DNA of 64,000 nt from Flavobacteriales bacterium. Lineage in GTDB: Bacteria > Bacteroidota > Bacteroidia > Flavobacteriales > UBA7430. Shown here one piece after another: positions 16,319-25,180 of this stretch (positions within the stretch are counted from its first letter, which is position 1; each line of letters begins with the position of its first letter). A program made the translations under genes and the position numbers. The stretch spans positions 14,519-78,518 of the forward strand of contig PAMD01000011.1 of assembly GCA_002707145.1 (NCBI GenBank), given 5' to 3'. The notes beneath the pieces were generated by a model that searched no databases, had not been told where the DNA came from, and was given only the letters and a program-made list of their open reading frames with translations.

Positions 16319-18201
16319 TCTAAGGAGATAATAGTTAATTCGGTTCTTCTATTTACAGATCTTTTCTCCTTGGACGTATTGTCGTTCTGGGGCAATGACA
16401 TCCCGAAGCCTTTTGTTAGAATTCGTTCAGGAGCCACACCTTTTTGAGTCAAGGCATTTTTAACAGCTTGAGCTCTTTGATCTGAGAGTTTAATATTATA
16501 ATCAACGGTACCAATATTATCAGTATGCCCTCCTATTTCAATTACTAGAAAAGGATTGGACTCCATAAAATAAATAATATTATTTAACTCCGAGGAGGAG
16601 GAAGCTTTAAGAGTATAGGCAGCTTTATCAAAAAAGATGTTATCCAATCTGACCTGCTCACCAACTTTCAGGGGCTGAAGCTGAAAATTCTTAATAAGAA
16701 TGGAACCTTGCTGGTCTAACACAATATTTTCTGAATAAAACAAATAGTTTTTTTTGCTCACCGTCAAAGCATAGGAAACATTTGAGGGCAAACATAACAT
16801 ATAATCTCCATTTTGATCACTCTTGGAAGGTTTGTAATCTCGACCAGAATCTAAATCAATTAATTCTATGTTAGCTTTTAAACTTTTTTTGGTAACAGCA
16901 TCCCTAACATTTCCCTGAACATAAGCAACTTCCATTGCTCTACTCTCATTTGGAAGATCAAAGGTGTATAAATCTAAATCAGTTCTTCCCAAGTTAAAGA
17001 AAGAAGAAGCAAAATAAGCTGTTCGCCCATCTCTGGCAACAATCATGGAATTTTCGTCTGAAGGAGAATTAATAGGATAACCGATATTTTTAACATTCCC
17101 CCAAACTCCGTGAATGTCTAACCTTGATAAGTAAATATCGAAACCACCCATACCTAAATATCCTTTTGATGAAAAATAAAGGGTTTGGTTATCCCAATGT
17201 AAAAAAGGTGAAATATCATCTTTGGAGGTATTAATCTCTTTGCCTAAATTTTTGGCTTGCATCCAGTCTCCTTCAGTGTTTTTATAAGATACCCAGATGT
17301 CTTTTTTACCGAAGCCACCATTTCGATTTGAAACGAAAAATAATTGCCTTCCATCTGAGGAAATAGCAGGCTGAGACTCCCAACTTTCTGAATTTACTTT
17401 TTGACCTAAATTAACTGGCCTAGTCCATTCTCTATTGACAAAATGAGATTCATAAATATCACAAAGGCCATAGGAATCTAATCGAGAACAAGCAGTAAAA
17501 TAAATTGTCTTACCATCAGCAGTAATGCATTGGGCTCCTTCATTTTGTTGTGTATTTATTGGTTGACCTAAATTCTGACTTGGCTCCCACTGGTCGTTAT
17601 TATGATAAGAACGATAAAAGTCTTCATTTCTGTATCCTTGCTCCATTTTACTCCTTGTAAAAATTAAAGTACTTCCATCCACCGTGAGTGCAGGCAAATA
17701 TTCATCTGCATCAGAATTAATATTTTCACCTAAATTTACCGGATCAAAAGCCACGGGATTCTTCTTTGCTGAAATAGAAAACTCGCATGATTTTCTGAGA
17801 GCAGAAGCCTTTTCTTTGTAACTAATAGAGATAGACTTATAACTCATATACTTTTTGATATGCTTCAAAGCATCAGAATATTCTCCGATGGAATGTTCCG
17901 CTAAAGCCAATCGATAATACATAGGGTAAGAAAATCTGGGAGCAAGAGTAATAGACTTTTTATAAGCTTGAATACCTTGATTTTTGTCACCCATGGATAC
18001 AAAAACATCTCCCAATAAAATCCATGCTTCAATGAATTCAGGATCTTTAGATAAGGCTTCAACTAAAAGAGGATATGCATGAGAATAGTCTTGAAGTTTG
18101 ACGAAAAATTTTGCTTCTAAAAAAATTTTGGTGGCCTTTCGAGAATGGCTTGTTTCTTGAGCAGAAAGTTGAAAAATAATAAAGAAAAGAAAAAAACGCA
18201 T
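16315..18201 (-). CDS. PorE-like TPR / beta-propeller / OmpA-family protein (T9SS-associated)
   Basis: An envelope protein of 628 residues. In order: signal peptide (1-15, ending LSAQ); tetratricopeptide repeats (about 20-125, e.g. PEFIEAWILLGDVFVSMGDKNQGI); a PD40/WD40-like propeller (about 145-395, repeats with SDADEYLPALTVDGSTLIF and SSDGRQLFFVSNRNGG); a carboxypeptidase-regulatory-like domain (about 415-500); and a C-terminal OmpA peptidoglycan-binding domain (about 515-628, EIGGHTDNIGT, LSDQRAQAVKNAL, NRRTELTI). This five-part order is that of PorE of the type IX secretion apparatus. It lies one base after queE and overlaps the lyase gene. Paralogues with the same architecture exist in many Bacteroidota, so the T9SS role is inferred. 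Confidence 0.82.
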   Translation of the reverse strand: MRFFLFFIIFQLSAQETSHSRKATKIFLEAKFFVKLQDYSHAYPLLVEALSKDPEFIEAWILLGDVFVSMGDKNQGIQAYKKSITLAPRFSYPMYYRLALAEHSIGEYSDALKHIKKYMSYKSISISYKEKASALRKSCEFSISAKKNPVAFDPVNLGENINSDADEYLPALTVDGSTLIFTRSKMEQGYRNEDFYRSYHNNDQWEPSQNLGQPINTQQNEGAQCITADGKTIYFTACSRLDSYGLCDIYESHFVNREWTRPVNLGQKVNSESWESQPAISSDGRQLFFVSNRNGGFGKKDIWVSYKNTEGDWMQAKNLGKEINTSKDDISPFLHWDNQTLYFSSKGYLGMGGFDIYLSRLDIHGVWGNVKNIGYPINSPSDENSMIVARDGRTAYFASSFFNLGRTDLDLYTFDLPNESRAMEVAYVQGNVRDAVTKKSLKANIELIDLDSGRDYKPSKSDQNGDYMLCLPSNVSYALTVSKKNYLFYSENIVLDQQGSILIKNFQLQPLKVGEQVRLDNIFFDKAAYTLKASSSSELNNIIYFMESNPFLVIEIGGHTDNIGTVDYNIKLSDQRAQAVKNALTQKGVAPERILTKGFGMSLPQNDNTSKEKRSVNRRTELTIISLE

Positions 18202-18202
18202 A

Positions 18203-18853
18203 CTAAGGGATATTCATGTATTTGTGAGTTTGAAGAGAAATATTCCAGTAAGGGTGTTCTTTACTGTATTCAATAATCAGATTTAATATTTCGGATTCTT
18301 TTGACCACTCTGGTTGCAAATACAATTTACACTCAGAAGAGACTTTTTCTGCTTGTTGCTCAGCAAAAAGAAAATCGTTAACTCTAGAAATAATAATTTT
18401 GAGCTCATCTGCCTTTGCATAATTTTCTTCAAGAGGAAGTTTTCTTTTTTTTGGAGATAAAGTAAACCAGTCCCAATGACCACTGTATGGGTGAGCTCCA
18501 GAGGTTTCAATATGGCAATCTATTTGCTGTCCCTGAAATAAAGTACATAGTCGGTCAAGTTGATGCATAAGTGGCTCTCCTCCAGTTACGACGACTTTTG
18601 TGGCCTTTGTTGATGATACCCAAACTACTATTTCCTCAATAGAATACAATGGATGATTCCCTTTCTCCCAACTTTCTTTTACATCACAAAAAATACAGCC
18701 CACATCGCAACCAGCAAGTCTAATAAAATAACATGGAACACCAGAGTGAAACCCTTCCCCTTGAATGGTATAAAAGTATTCCATAACTGGCAAAACTGAT
18801 CCTTCTTGAACAGCATCGATTATTTCTTTAGTGTAATTGGCTGAAGTATTCAT
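18203..18853 (-). CDS. queE: 7-carboxy-7-deazaguanine synthase QueE
   Basis: A radical SAM enzyme of 216 residues that contracts the ring of 6-carboxytetrahydropterin to 7-carboxy-7-deazaguanine, the committed step towards queuosine. The FeS-binding cysteines are C49, C53 and C56 in GCDVGCIFCD; the substrate-loop motif FYTIQGEGFHSGVP and VVTGGEPLMH are typical. The gene sits 23 bases after the M43 protease gene, and a -7 promoter element ends four bases before its ATG, so it probably heads the queE-porE-like-lyase unit. No other queuosine gene is in the window. Confidence 0.93.
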   Translation of the reverse strand: MNTSANYTKEIIDAVQEGSVLPVMEYFYTIQGEGFHSGVPCYFIRLAGCDVGCIFCDVKESWEKGNHPLYSIEEIVVWVSSTKATKVVVTGGEPLMHQLDRLCTLFQGQQIDCHIETSGAHPYSGHWDWFTLSPKKRKLPLEENYAKADELKIIISRVNDFLFAEQQAEKVSSECKLYLQPEWSKESEILNLIIEYSKEHPYWNISLQTHKYMNIP

Positions 18854-18857
18854 AAGG

Positions 18858-18865
18858 CAAAGATA
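18858..18865 (-). promoter_or_regulatory. -7 promoter element (TATCTTTG) before queE
   Basis: On the minus strand this is a perfect TAnnTTTG, ending four bases before the queE ATG, in the 23-base gap after the M43 gene. A transcription start at about 18853 would make the queE mRNA leaderless. No -33 TTTG is seen at the expected distance. Confidence 0.4.
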
Positions 18866-18876
18866 TTTAAAATAGA

Positions 18877-20961
18877 TCAGTCTTCTACTCGAACAAACTT
18901 AAGAACCTGTTTAGAATCTTTAGACCTTAGTTCAATATAAAACATTCCAAATGGTAAGTCTTCAAGATTTATAGAAATAAGATTCTCTCCTTCAATTTGA
19001 TTTCTTTTTATAAAAGTCTGTCCAATAGAATTCATCACGCGAATCTGGTAAGGATTACTTGAAAAATCCTGAAATTTAATATACAAGATATTTGATGCAG
19101 GGTTAGGATAAATAAGTGCATTGGAGGATCTTTCAACTTCATTATTGATTAAATCTGAATTAGGAACTAAAATCATTTTAAAATCATCCAAAAAATAATG
19201 AAGTTGTGGTAATGAGTCGACAAGACCGTTAAATACAATTTCAGCTAATTTAATAGAGCCAAATGTTTCATCAATACCAGAAGAAAATGGCAAATCAGCA
19301 ACTTTCTGGCTGCCCACATATAATTCCAAAATATTTCGATCTAAATCTATTAGCTGTGACATCCTAAACCATTGTCCTTGAGGAAAATTAAAAGAAATTG
19401 ACTGTCCTCCGCTGGTTACAAGACCATTACCTGCACCATCATAAGTGACATGAAAAGCAACTTCTGGCTCAGAGCATAAACTTTCACTATAAACAGCATA
19501 AGAAGCTGCTCTTGCTTGAGGGACATATATTAAGAAAGATAAATTAAATGCACTAGATACTAGATTACCTAAATTTTTAGAAACCTCATTGAGTCCATCA
19601 TCCCCATTTATTTCGAGGTATTGACTTCCCTCAAAAGGTGCGATAAAATCAATGTTTGCAGAAAAAGTGTCTTGACAAAAAGCCATCCAATTATTGGTTT
19701 GTAGAAATAATAAAGAATCCGGTGAATACGATTCAAAATTATCAGAATCAAGTAAGTTCCCATAATAGGAAATTGTTAAATCAGTGGCAAATTGCTGGCC
19801 AACAGAATCTATTATCAGAACGTTATAGTTTCCGGGAAAAATACCAAATAAATCTTCAACATCTTCAGCGATGGTGTCTCCCTCTAGCAGATATATGATA
19901 TGGAACGGTGGAATTCCTGAGGCAATATCAAGATGAATTTCTCCATCACTTACTCCAGATTCACTAGCATGTATAATCTCATATTCTGAAATTAATGCAG
20001 GAATTCCACAACCATTTGATTCAAGAATAGAGGAGCGATAATAAACTAAAGCAAAGTGCATTCGATCTACTTGTCCTTGGCTAAACATTACCATAGAAGA
20101 ATCGTTTACATAATCCATATAATTCATAAACATGTCAGCAGTTTCACAAGATACTTGAGGATGAATTGGATTCCCAAAGTAGGCGTCTTCACTATTGGGT
20201 GTATCTGAAACAAAATCATTATTGCTATCGCAACCCCCAATTCCCCATGGATGCTTGAGATTTAAATAATGACCTAGTTCATGCACTGCGGTTTTACCCA
20301 TATTATAAATCGCATGGTCAGTATTTCCAAAATATGAATAGCCTACAACCAATCCTTGCTCACAATCGGGAATATTTGCTGTGGGCGTATTTGAATAACC
20401 TAAAACTCCTGAAGTGATATTGCCCACCCAGATATTCAAATAAAAATCTGTATCCCATGCATCAATACCTCCTTGATCTGTATACTTAATATTGTCAATA
20501 GCTGTAGAAAAAGAACTAACAGTGGTATTAGTACGAGTAATACCATTGGTCGAATATCCATTTGGATCAACGCTGGCTAAACAAAATTCGATTTCGGGAT
20601 TACCAACTAATGTATCAAATTCACTTGGGGTTTGACTAATATCTTCGTTAAGTGCATTGTAAGTTTGATTAAGAATATCAATTTGCTCGAGTATCTGAAG
20701 ATCCGAAATTTCCATTTCCGTATTTTCTGGATTCTGAACAACATGAACAACCACTGGAATAGTATAGATCGAATAAACTTCTTTAGCTTTGTTTTTCATG
20801 TATAGTTCAAAAGCTATTTCCTCGTGTTCAACTAATTTAATAAAATCATCAGATTTCAAAGACTTCATATAGATAGAATCAAAATTACATCGAGGAATAT
20901 GGTGCTGAGCATGCACAACAGAAATTACAAGAAAAAAAAGATTTATAATGAGGTACCGCAT
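18877..20961 (-). CDS. Secreted M43 (pappalysin-type) zinc metalloprotease with T9SS sorting domain
   Basis: A secreted protease of 694 residues. After a signal peptide (1-19, VVHAQ) and a propeptide-like region, the catalytic domain carries the metzincin motif HELGHYLNLKH at residues 227-237 (zinc ligands H227, H231, H237; base E228), with a Met-turn in MFMNYMDYVND. A middle region with beta-sandwich character (DNFESYSPDSLLFLQTNNW... to DDFKMI) resembles a jelly-roll adhesive domain. The last roughly 80 residues (ALIYPNPASNILYIKF ... LPFGMFYIELRSKDSKQVLKFVRVED) are a type A T9SS C-terminal sorting domain, so it is exported by T9SS and cleaved or anchored at the surface. It probably digests external protein. 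Confidence 0.92.
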   Translation of the reverse strand: MRYLIINLFFLVISVVHAQHHIPRCNFDSIYMKSLKSDDFIKLVEHEEIAFELYMKNKAKEVYSIYTIPVVVHVVQNPENTEMEISDLQILEQIDILNQTYNALNEDISQTPSEFDTLVGNPEIEFCLASVDPNGYSTNGITRTNTTVSSFSTAIDNIKYTDQGGIDAWDTDFYLNIWVGNITSGVLGYSNTPTANIPDCEQGLVVGYSYFGNTDHAIYNMGKTAVHELGHYLNLKHPWGIGGCDSNNDFVSDTPNSEDAYFGNPIHPQVSCETADMFMNYMDYVNDSSMVMFSQGQVDRMHFALVYYRSSILESNGCGIPALISEYEIIHASESGVSDGEIHLDIASGIPPFHIIYLLEGDTIAEDVEDLFGIFPGNYNVLIIDSVGQQFATDLTISYYGNLLDSDNFESYSPDSLLFLQTNNWMAFCQDTFSANIDFIAPFEGSQYLEINGDDGLNEVSKNLGNLVSSAFNLSFLIYVPQARAASYAVYSESLCSEPEVAFHVTYDGAGNGLVTSGGQSISFNFPQGQWFRMSQLIDLDRNILELYVGSQKVADLPFSSGIDETFGSIKLAEIVFNGLVDSLPQLHYFLDDFKMILVPNSDLINNEVERSSNALIYPNPASNILYIKFQDFSSNPYQIRVMNSIGQTFIKRNQIEGENLISINLEDLPFGMFYIELRSKDSKQVLKFVRVED

Positions 20962-21028
20962 TTTTTAGAAATAATGAATTAAACCTAAGTAAAAATACAA
21001 TTTATTTATTTACTCTTGTGTCATGCGA

Positions 21029-21045
21029 TCACATTTCAAATGTGA
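21029..21045. promoter_or_regulatory. 17-bp palindrome between divergent genes, possible operator
   Basis: TCACATTTCAAATGTGA is a perfect inverted repeat with 8-base arms around a single C. It sits in the 163-base region between the divergent M43 protease and ftsK genes, about 55 bases upstream of the ftsK -7 element. The heptamer GTGAATA also recurs at 21042-21048 and 21054-21060. This looks like a dimeric transcription-factor site; the regulator is unknown. Confidence 0.4.
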
Positions 21046-21099
21046 ATATCATCGTGAATAAAAGGTCAATCGACGATGATTTAAGCCTCTCTTTTTAAT

Positions 21100-21107
21100 T
21101 ACATTTG
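21100..21107 (+). promoter_or_regulatory. -7 promoter element (TACATTTG) of ftsK-lolA
   Basis: A perfect TAnnTTTG, 17 bases before the ftsK ATG. The region 20 bases upstream lacks a clean TTTG. The predicted leader is about 13-15 bases with no SD sequence. Confidence 0.5.
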
Positions 21108-21124
21108 AATGAATAGATTTAGTT

Positions 21125-23527
21125 ATGGTAAAAAGAAAAAAATACCCTCAAATTAAAATAAACTTTGAGAATAAAACTTTCCATGTTGTTATTGGCTTGA
21201 TACTTTTGTGTTTTGCCTCCATTCTGTTTCTCTCATTTATGTCTTTTTTGCTGAGTTGGAAAAAAGACTTTGATTTAATGCAAATAAATCCTGCTTCTTT
21301 ACTTTCTGATCCAAAAATCACAGTCCACAATTGGTTAGGTAAAATTGGTGCAATACTCGGGCAATTCTTTATTTACAATCAATTTGGATTAGCTTCATTT
21401 TTGCTACCCTTTTTCCTTCTCATTGCCGGGCTTCAAATTTTTACTCAACAATATATTTTAAAATTATACCGATTGTTCATAAACTCTCTATTCTTGACAA
21501 TATGGTTAGCTACTTTCTTGGGGCTATATATAAATGAGTCTTCTGTTCTTGCAGGACACAATGGATTATACATTTCAATCTGGCTTGTTTCGCTTCTTGG
21601 ATATACAGGAACGACTATTATACTTTGCTTTTCTATGCTTATATTCCTTGGAATTCACTTTAAATGGACTCCCGAAAATATTAAAAAATTATTTTCTAAA
21701 AAAGAAATAAAAATCGATCCCCTAGTAACCTCTGCAGAGGATTCGTTTGAGGATATCCAAGAACTAGCCCCTGAAAATAAATCTATATCTCTTTCAGGTG
21801 AGGAAGAAAAAAATAAAAAGGTCGAAATAGAAGTTGGAATGCAAGAATATTCAGAATTAACAATTGAGGAAAGCCATTCTTCTAAAAGTAATTCAAAAAC
21901 TACTTCTTTTCCATTGGAATCTGAAATTAGCGATAATGTTCAATTAGATGTTGAGGTCAAGCAAGAAGAAGTTTTAACAGACAAAGAAGTAAATAAAGCA
22001 TTAGAAGAATTTGGAGAATTTGATCCCACTCTTGATCTAGGAAGCTACAAACATCCTACGATTGATTTAATGAGTGAGTATCCAAACTCACAGGTTAAGG
22101 TTGACAAAGAAGAATTAGAAGCAAATAAAAATCAAATCGTAGAAACGCTTAACAATTACAAAATTGAAATCTCAAAAATTAAAGCAACAGTTGGCCCCAC
22201 AGTTACATTGTACGAAATAGTACCCGCACCGGGAGTTCGAATCTCAAAAATAAAGGGCTTAGAAAATGATATTGCTCTAAGTTTAGCAGCTTTAGGAATT
22301 CGGATTATCGCACCTCTTCCAGGAAAGGGTACCATTGGAATTGAAGTTCCAAATAGCAAACCTAGCATTGTTTCTATGAAGTCTATTTTAGCATCTGAAA
22401 AATTTCAAAATGCAGACTACGAATTACCGATAGGTTTGGGTAAAACTATTTCAAATGAAACCTATGTGGCTGATCTGGCAAAAATGCCACATTTATTAAT
22501 GGCTGGAGCTACAGGACAAGGTAAATCAGTTGGTCTAAATGCAATACTAGCCTCACTTCTTTATAAAAAACACCCTTCACAACTAAAATTTGTTTTGGTC
22601 GATCCAAAAAAGGTTGAATTGACTCTATACAACAAAATTGAAAGACACTTTTTAGCTAAACTTCCTGACTCTGAAGAATCAATTATTACCAACACTACTA
22701 AAGTTGTTAATACAATAAATTCTTTGTGCATAGAAATGGATAATCGATATGATTTACTTAAAAAAGCTCAAGTCAGAAATATCAAAGAATATAACCACAA
22801 GTTCGTCCGCCGAAAATTAAATCCAGAAAATGGCCATCGCTATCTGCCCTATATTGTCTTAGTAATTGATGAATTTGCTGACTTAATTATGACGGCTGGA
22901 AAAGAAATCGAAACACCTATTGCTCGACTAGCCCAATTAGCCAGAGCCATAGGAATTCATTTAATTGTTGCTACCCAAAGGCCTACGACGAATATTATTA
23001 CTGGAACAATAAAGGCAAATTTCCCTGCAAGAATTGCTTTTAGGGTAACTTCAGTGATTGACTCCAGGACCATCATGGATGCCTCAGGTGCAAACCAATT
23101 AATAGGTAGGGGAGATATGTTAATTTCTGATGGAAATGAAATGACTAGACTTCAGTGTGCATTTATTGATACACCAGAAGTTGAAAAACTTACTGTATTT
23201 ATTGGTAATCAACAAGGATACCCTATTGCATTTGAATTACCGGAATTTATTGGCGAAGAGGCAAAAGCTGTAGGATCAATAAATTTTAACGACCGAGATT
23301 CTCTCTTTAGAGAGGCAGCATCTGTAATAGTAATGCATCAACAAGGCTCAGCCTCACTGCTCCAAAGAAAATTAAAATTAGGTTATAACAGAGCGGGGAG
23401 AATTATAGATCAGTTAGAATCAGCAGGTATTATCGGTCCATTCGAGGGAAGCAAAGCCAGACAAGTACTGATTCCGGATGAACATTCCTTAGAACAACTT
23501 CTAAGTACAGAAGCAAATGAGGATTAA
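21125..23527 (+). CDS. ftsK: DNA translocase FtsK
   Basis: An 800-residue translocase that pumps chromosome ends through the closing septum. Four N-terminal transmembrane helices (about residues 15-180) are followed by a Glu/Ser-rich linker (about 190-300), then the motor: Walker A GATGQGKSVGLNAI (about 460), Walker B VLVIDEFADLIM, and the ATQRPTTNIITG segment. The C-terminal winged-helix gamma domain, which reads polar KOPS-like DNA sequences, is present (LLQRKLKLGYNRAGRIIDQLESAGIIGP). The length is standard for Bacteroidota. lolA follows 60 bases downstream, as in many bacteria. Confidence 0.96.
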   Translation: MVKRKKYPQIKINFENKTFHVVIGLILLCFASILFLSFMSFLLSWKKDFDLMQINPASLLSDPKITVHNWLGKIGAILGQFFIYNQFGLASFLLPFFLLIAGLQIFTQQYILKLYRLFINSLFLTIWLATFLGLYINESSVLAGHNGLYISIWLVSLLGYTGTTIILCFSMLIFLGIHFKWTPENIKKLFSKKEIKIDPLVTSAEDSFEDIQELAPENKSISLSGEEEKNKKVEIEVGMQEYSELTIEESHSSKSNSKTTSFPLESEISDNVQLDVEVKQEEVLTDKEVNKALEEFGEFDPTLDLGSYKHPTIDLMSEYPNSQVKVDKEELEANKNQIVETLNNYKIEISKIKATVGPTVTLYEIVPAPGVRISKIKGLENDIALSLAALGIRIIAPLPGKGTIGIEVPNSKPSIVSMKSILASEKFQNADYELPIGLGKTISNETYVADLAKMPHLLMAGATGQGKSVGLNAILASLLYKKHPSQLKFVLVDPKKVELTLYNKIERHFLAKLPDSEESIITNTTKVVNTINSLCIEMDNRYDLLKKAQVRNIKEYNHKFVRRKLNPENGHRYLPYIVLVIDEFADLIMTAGKEIETPIARLAQLARAIGIHLIVATQRPTTNIITGTIKANFPARIAFRVTSVIDSRTIMDASGANQLIGRGDMLISDGNEMTRLQCAFIDTPEVEKLTVFIGNQQGYPIAFELPEFIGEEAKAVGSINFNDRDSLFREAASVIVMHQQGSASLLQRKLKLGYNRAGRIIDQLESAGIIGPFEGSKARQVLIPDEHSLEQLLSTEANED

Positions 23528-23587
23528 AAACATGAAGGAATTGCTTAAAAAAATTGTTATTTTTACCTTTTTAAAAAAAATATTTAA

Positions 23588-24226
23588 ATGATTCGATCAC
23601 TATTTTTATTTTATTTATTTCAAATTTCCACGCTAGCCATGGCTCAGATTTCCTCAAATCCAGAGGCAAAAAGACTTCTTGATGAGGTTAGTCAAGCTAC
23701 AGATAAACTCGATGCTATTGAAATTATATTTCAATATACACTCACCAACAAGGAAGAAAATATTGGAGAGAGTTCTATGGGTGAACTCAGTCTTAAAAAA
23801 AACCAATATATTTTATCTTTTATGGATGTCAAACAAATTAGTGATGGAGAAAATGTTTGGACTATTCTGGAAGACGATGGAGAAATACAAATTTCTGAAA
23901 TTGATCTAGAAGATGAAAATGCTCTCACCCCGTCTAACTTCCTAAAAATGTACGAAAAAGGGTTTATCTATCAAATGGGAGAGAAAATAGGAAACCTCCA
24001 AATCATTGAACTAAATCCTGATAATCCAGATGATGTAGACTATATCAAAATACATCTTCTTGTCGATACAGAAATAAAGCAGATAAAAAACTTAAAACAA
24101 TTTGGAAAAAATGCCACGGAATCTGAATATATCATCAATAATTTTATTCCTAGTTTATTGGATGATTCAGCATTTATTTTTAATGAATCTGATTACCCGG
24201 GATTTGAGATCACAGATCTGAGATAA
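23588..24226 (+). CDS. lolA: Outer-membrane lipoprotein carrier protein LolA
   Basis: A periplasmic protein of 212 residues with a signal peptide (1-19, ending TLAMAQ) and the open half-barrel LolA fold. LolA collects lipoproteins from the LolCDE exporter and carries them to the outer membrane. Signs are RLLDEVSQATDKLDAIEIIFQY, the LKKNQYILSFMDVKQISDGENVWTIL strand pair and a C-terminal DYPGFEITDLR. Position directly after ftsK supports the call, since ftsK-lolA is a widespread gene pair. Its stop lies one base from the stop of the convergent UbiA-like gene, leaving no room for a terminator. Confidence 0.88.
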   Translation: MIRSLFLFYLFQISTLAMAQISSNPEAKRLLDEVSQATDKLDAIEIIFQYTLTNKEENIGESSMGELSLKKNQYILSFMDVKQISDGENVWTILEDDGEIQISEIDLEDENALTPSNFLKMYEKGFIYQMGEKIGNLQIIELNPDNPDDVDYIKIHLLVDTEIKQIKNLKQFGKNATESEYIINNFIPSLLDDSAFIFNESDYPGFEITDLR

Positions 24227-24227
24227 C

Positions 24228-25082
24228 CTAATGAATCAATTGAGATATTAAGAATAAAAGCCCCATCAAAATTGATACTCCCTCAACTCCCAGACTTGTA
24301 TACCATTCTGACATCTCCTCTCTGCTAAAATAAATTAATACAATAGCAACTTCATAGCACAAATATATAGCCAAACAACCGAAGAGATTTATTTCACCTT
24401 CAAAAAATGTTCTATAAGCCAAAATAAGCTCTGATATGACTATGCAAATAATTCCTAGACTCTTAGCACGTTTTATCCCTAAAAATTGAGGTATTGTATG
24501 AATTTCTTCACCATCAAGTTTAAGGTCTCTGATATCGAAAGGAATAGTTATTGCCAGAACAAATAAAAATCGTTCCAAAAAAGGTAAAATAACCCATTCT
24601 TTATGTGCTAATAAATTCGGAAAACCCTCCGTGACGATTGTCCATACTAAGGCAATGAAAAAAATTTTCAATCCTGGCACTTCTCTCATTCTAATCCAAG
24701 AAGACTTGAATCTCATTAAAGGAAACCCATATGCCATTGATAGGACTGAAGAAAATATTAAAGGAAAAAAAATTGATTTATAAATTGGAAAAACAAAATA
24801 AATAGAAATAAGACCAGAAAAAAAGACTATGGCCCATGGATATATTTTGAAGTCATTTATAAATATATACCGATTCGAAATAATATTAACTATATCTTGT
24901 TCAAACGGTACCAAACGAATTAGATTGTAGGAAAATAAAGTCGCAAAAAAAACAAATCCCAAAAGAAAATAATTTTCTAGCCCATAAATTTCCATACTCA
25001 AATAAGTAAGACAAGTAACAGCTAGGGAAACATAAATGTTGCTAGCGATAAAAAAACTAATCAAATTGAAGCTTGTTTTCAC
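24228..25082 (-). CDS. UbiA-like membrane protein with only the second Asp motif
   Basis: A polytopic protein of 284 residues with about eight or nine helices. The second UbiA motif is clear (FDIRDLKLDGEEIHTIPQFLG), but where the first NDxxDxxxD should be I find only FSYNLIRLVPFEQD. UbiA enzymes use both motifs to hold the prenyl diphosphate through magnesium, so either the chemistry differs or the protein is not a standard prenyltransferase. The start is a GTG at 25082; a perfect -7 element ends four bases upstream. It is monocistronic and convergent with lolA. Function unknown. Confidence 0.7.
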   Translation of the reverse strand: MKTSFNLISFFIASNIYVSLAVTCLTYLSMEIYGLENYFLLGFVFFATLFSYNLIRLVPFEQDIVNIISNRYIFINDFKIYPWAIVFFSGLISIYFVFPIYKSIFFPLIFSSVLSMAYGFPLMRFKSSWIRMREVPGLKIFFIALVWTIVTEGFPNLLAHKEWVILPFLERFLFVLAITIPFDIRDLKLDGEEIHTIPQFLGIKRAKSLGIICIVISELILAYRTFFEGEINLFGCLAIYLCYEVAIVLIYFSREEMSEWYTSLGVEGVSILMGLLFLISQLIH

Positions 25083-25086
25083 ATTT

Positions 25087-25094
25087 CAAAATTA
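25087..25094 (-). promoter_or_regulatory. -7 promoter element (TAATTTTG) before the UbiA-like gene
   Basis: A perfect TAnnTTTG on the minus strand, ending four bases before the GTG start at 25082. It implies a leaderless transcript that begins with GTG. Confidence 0.45.
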
Positions 25095-25180
25095 GTTTAT
25101 TTTTAAATAGACTGAATTCCTATCTAATTTAAATAATTCGTAAATTAGCAATTTGTAAAAACACCTGAATTCCAAAAATA

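Noticed and set aside
25141..25180. A promoter -7 element for gcvP (GCAATTTG)
   Set aside because: It has TTTG but not the TA at the required distance; too weak to list.
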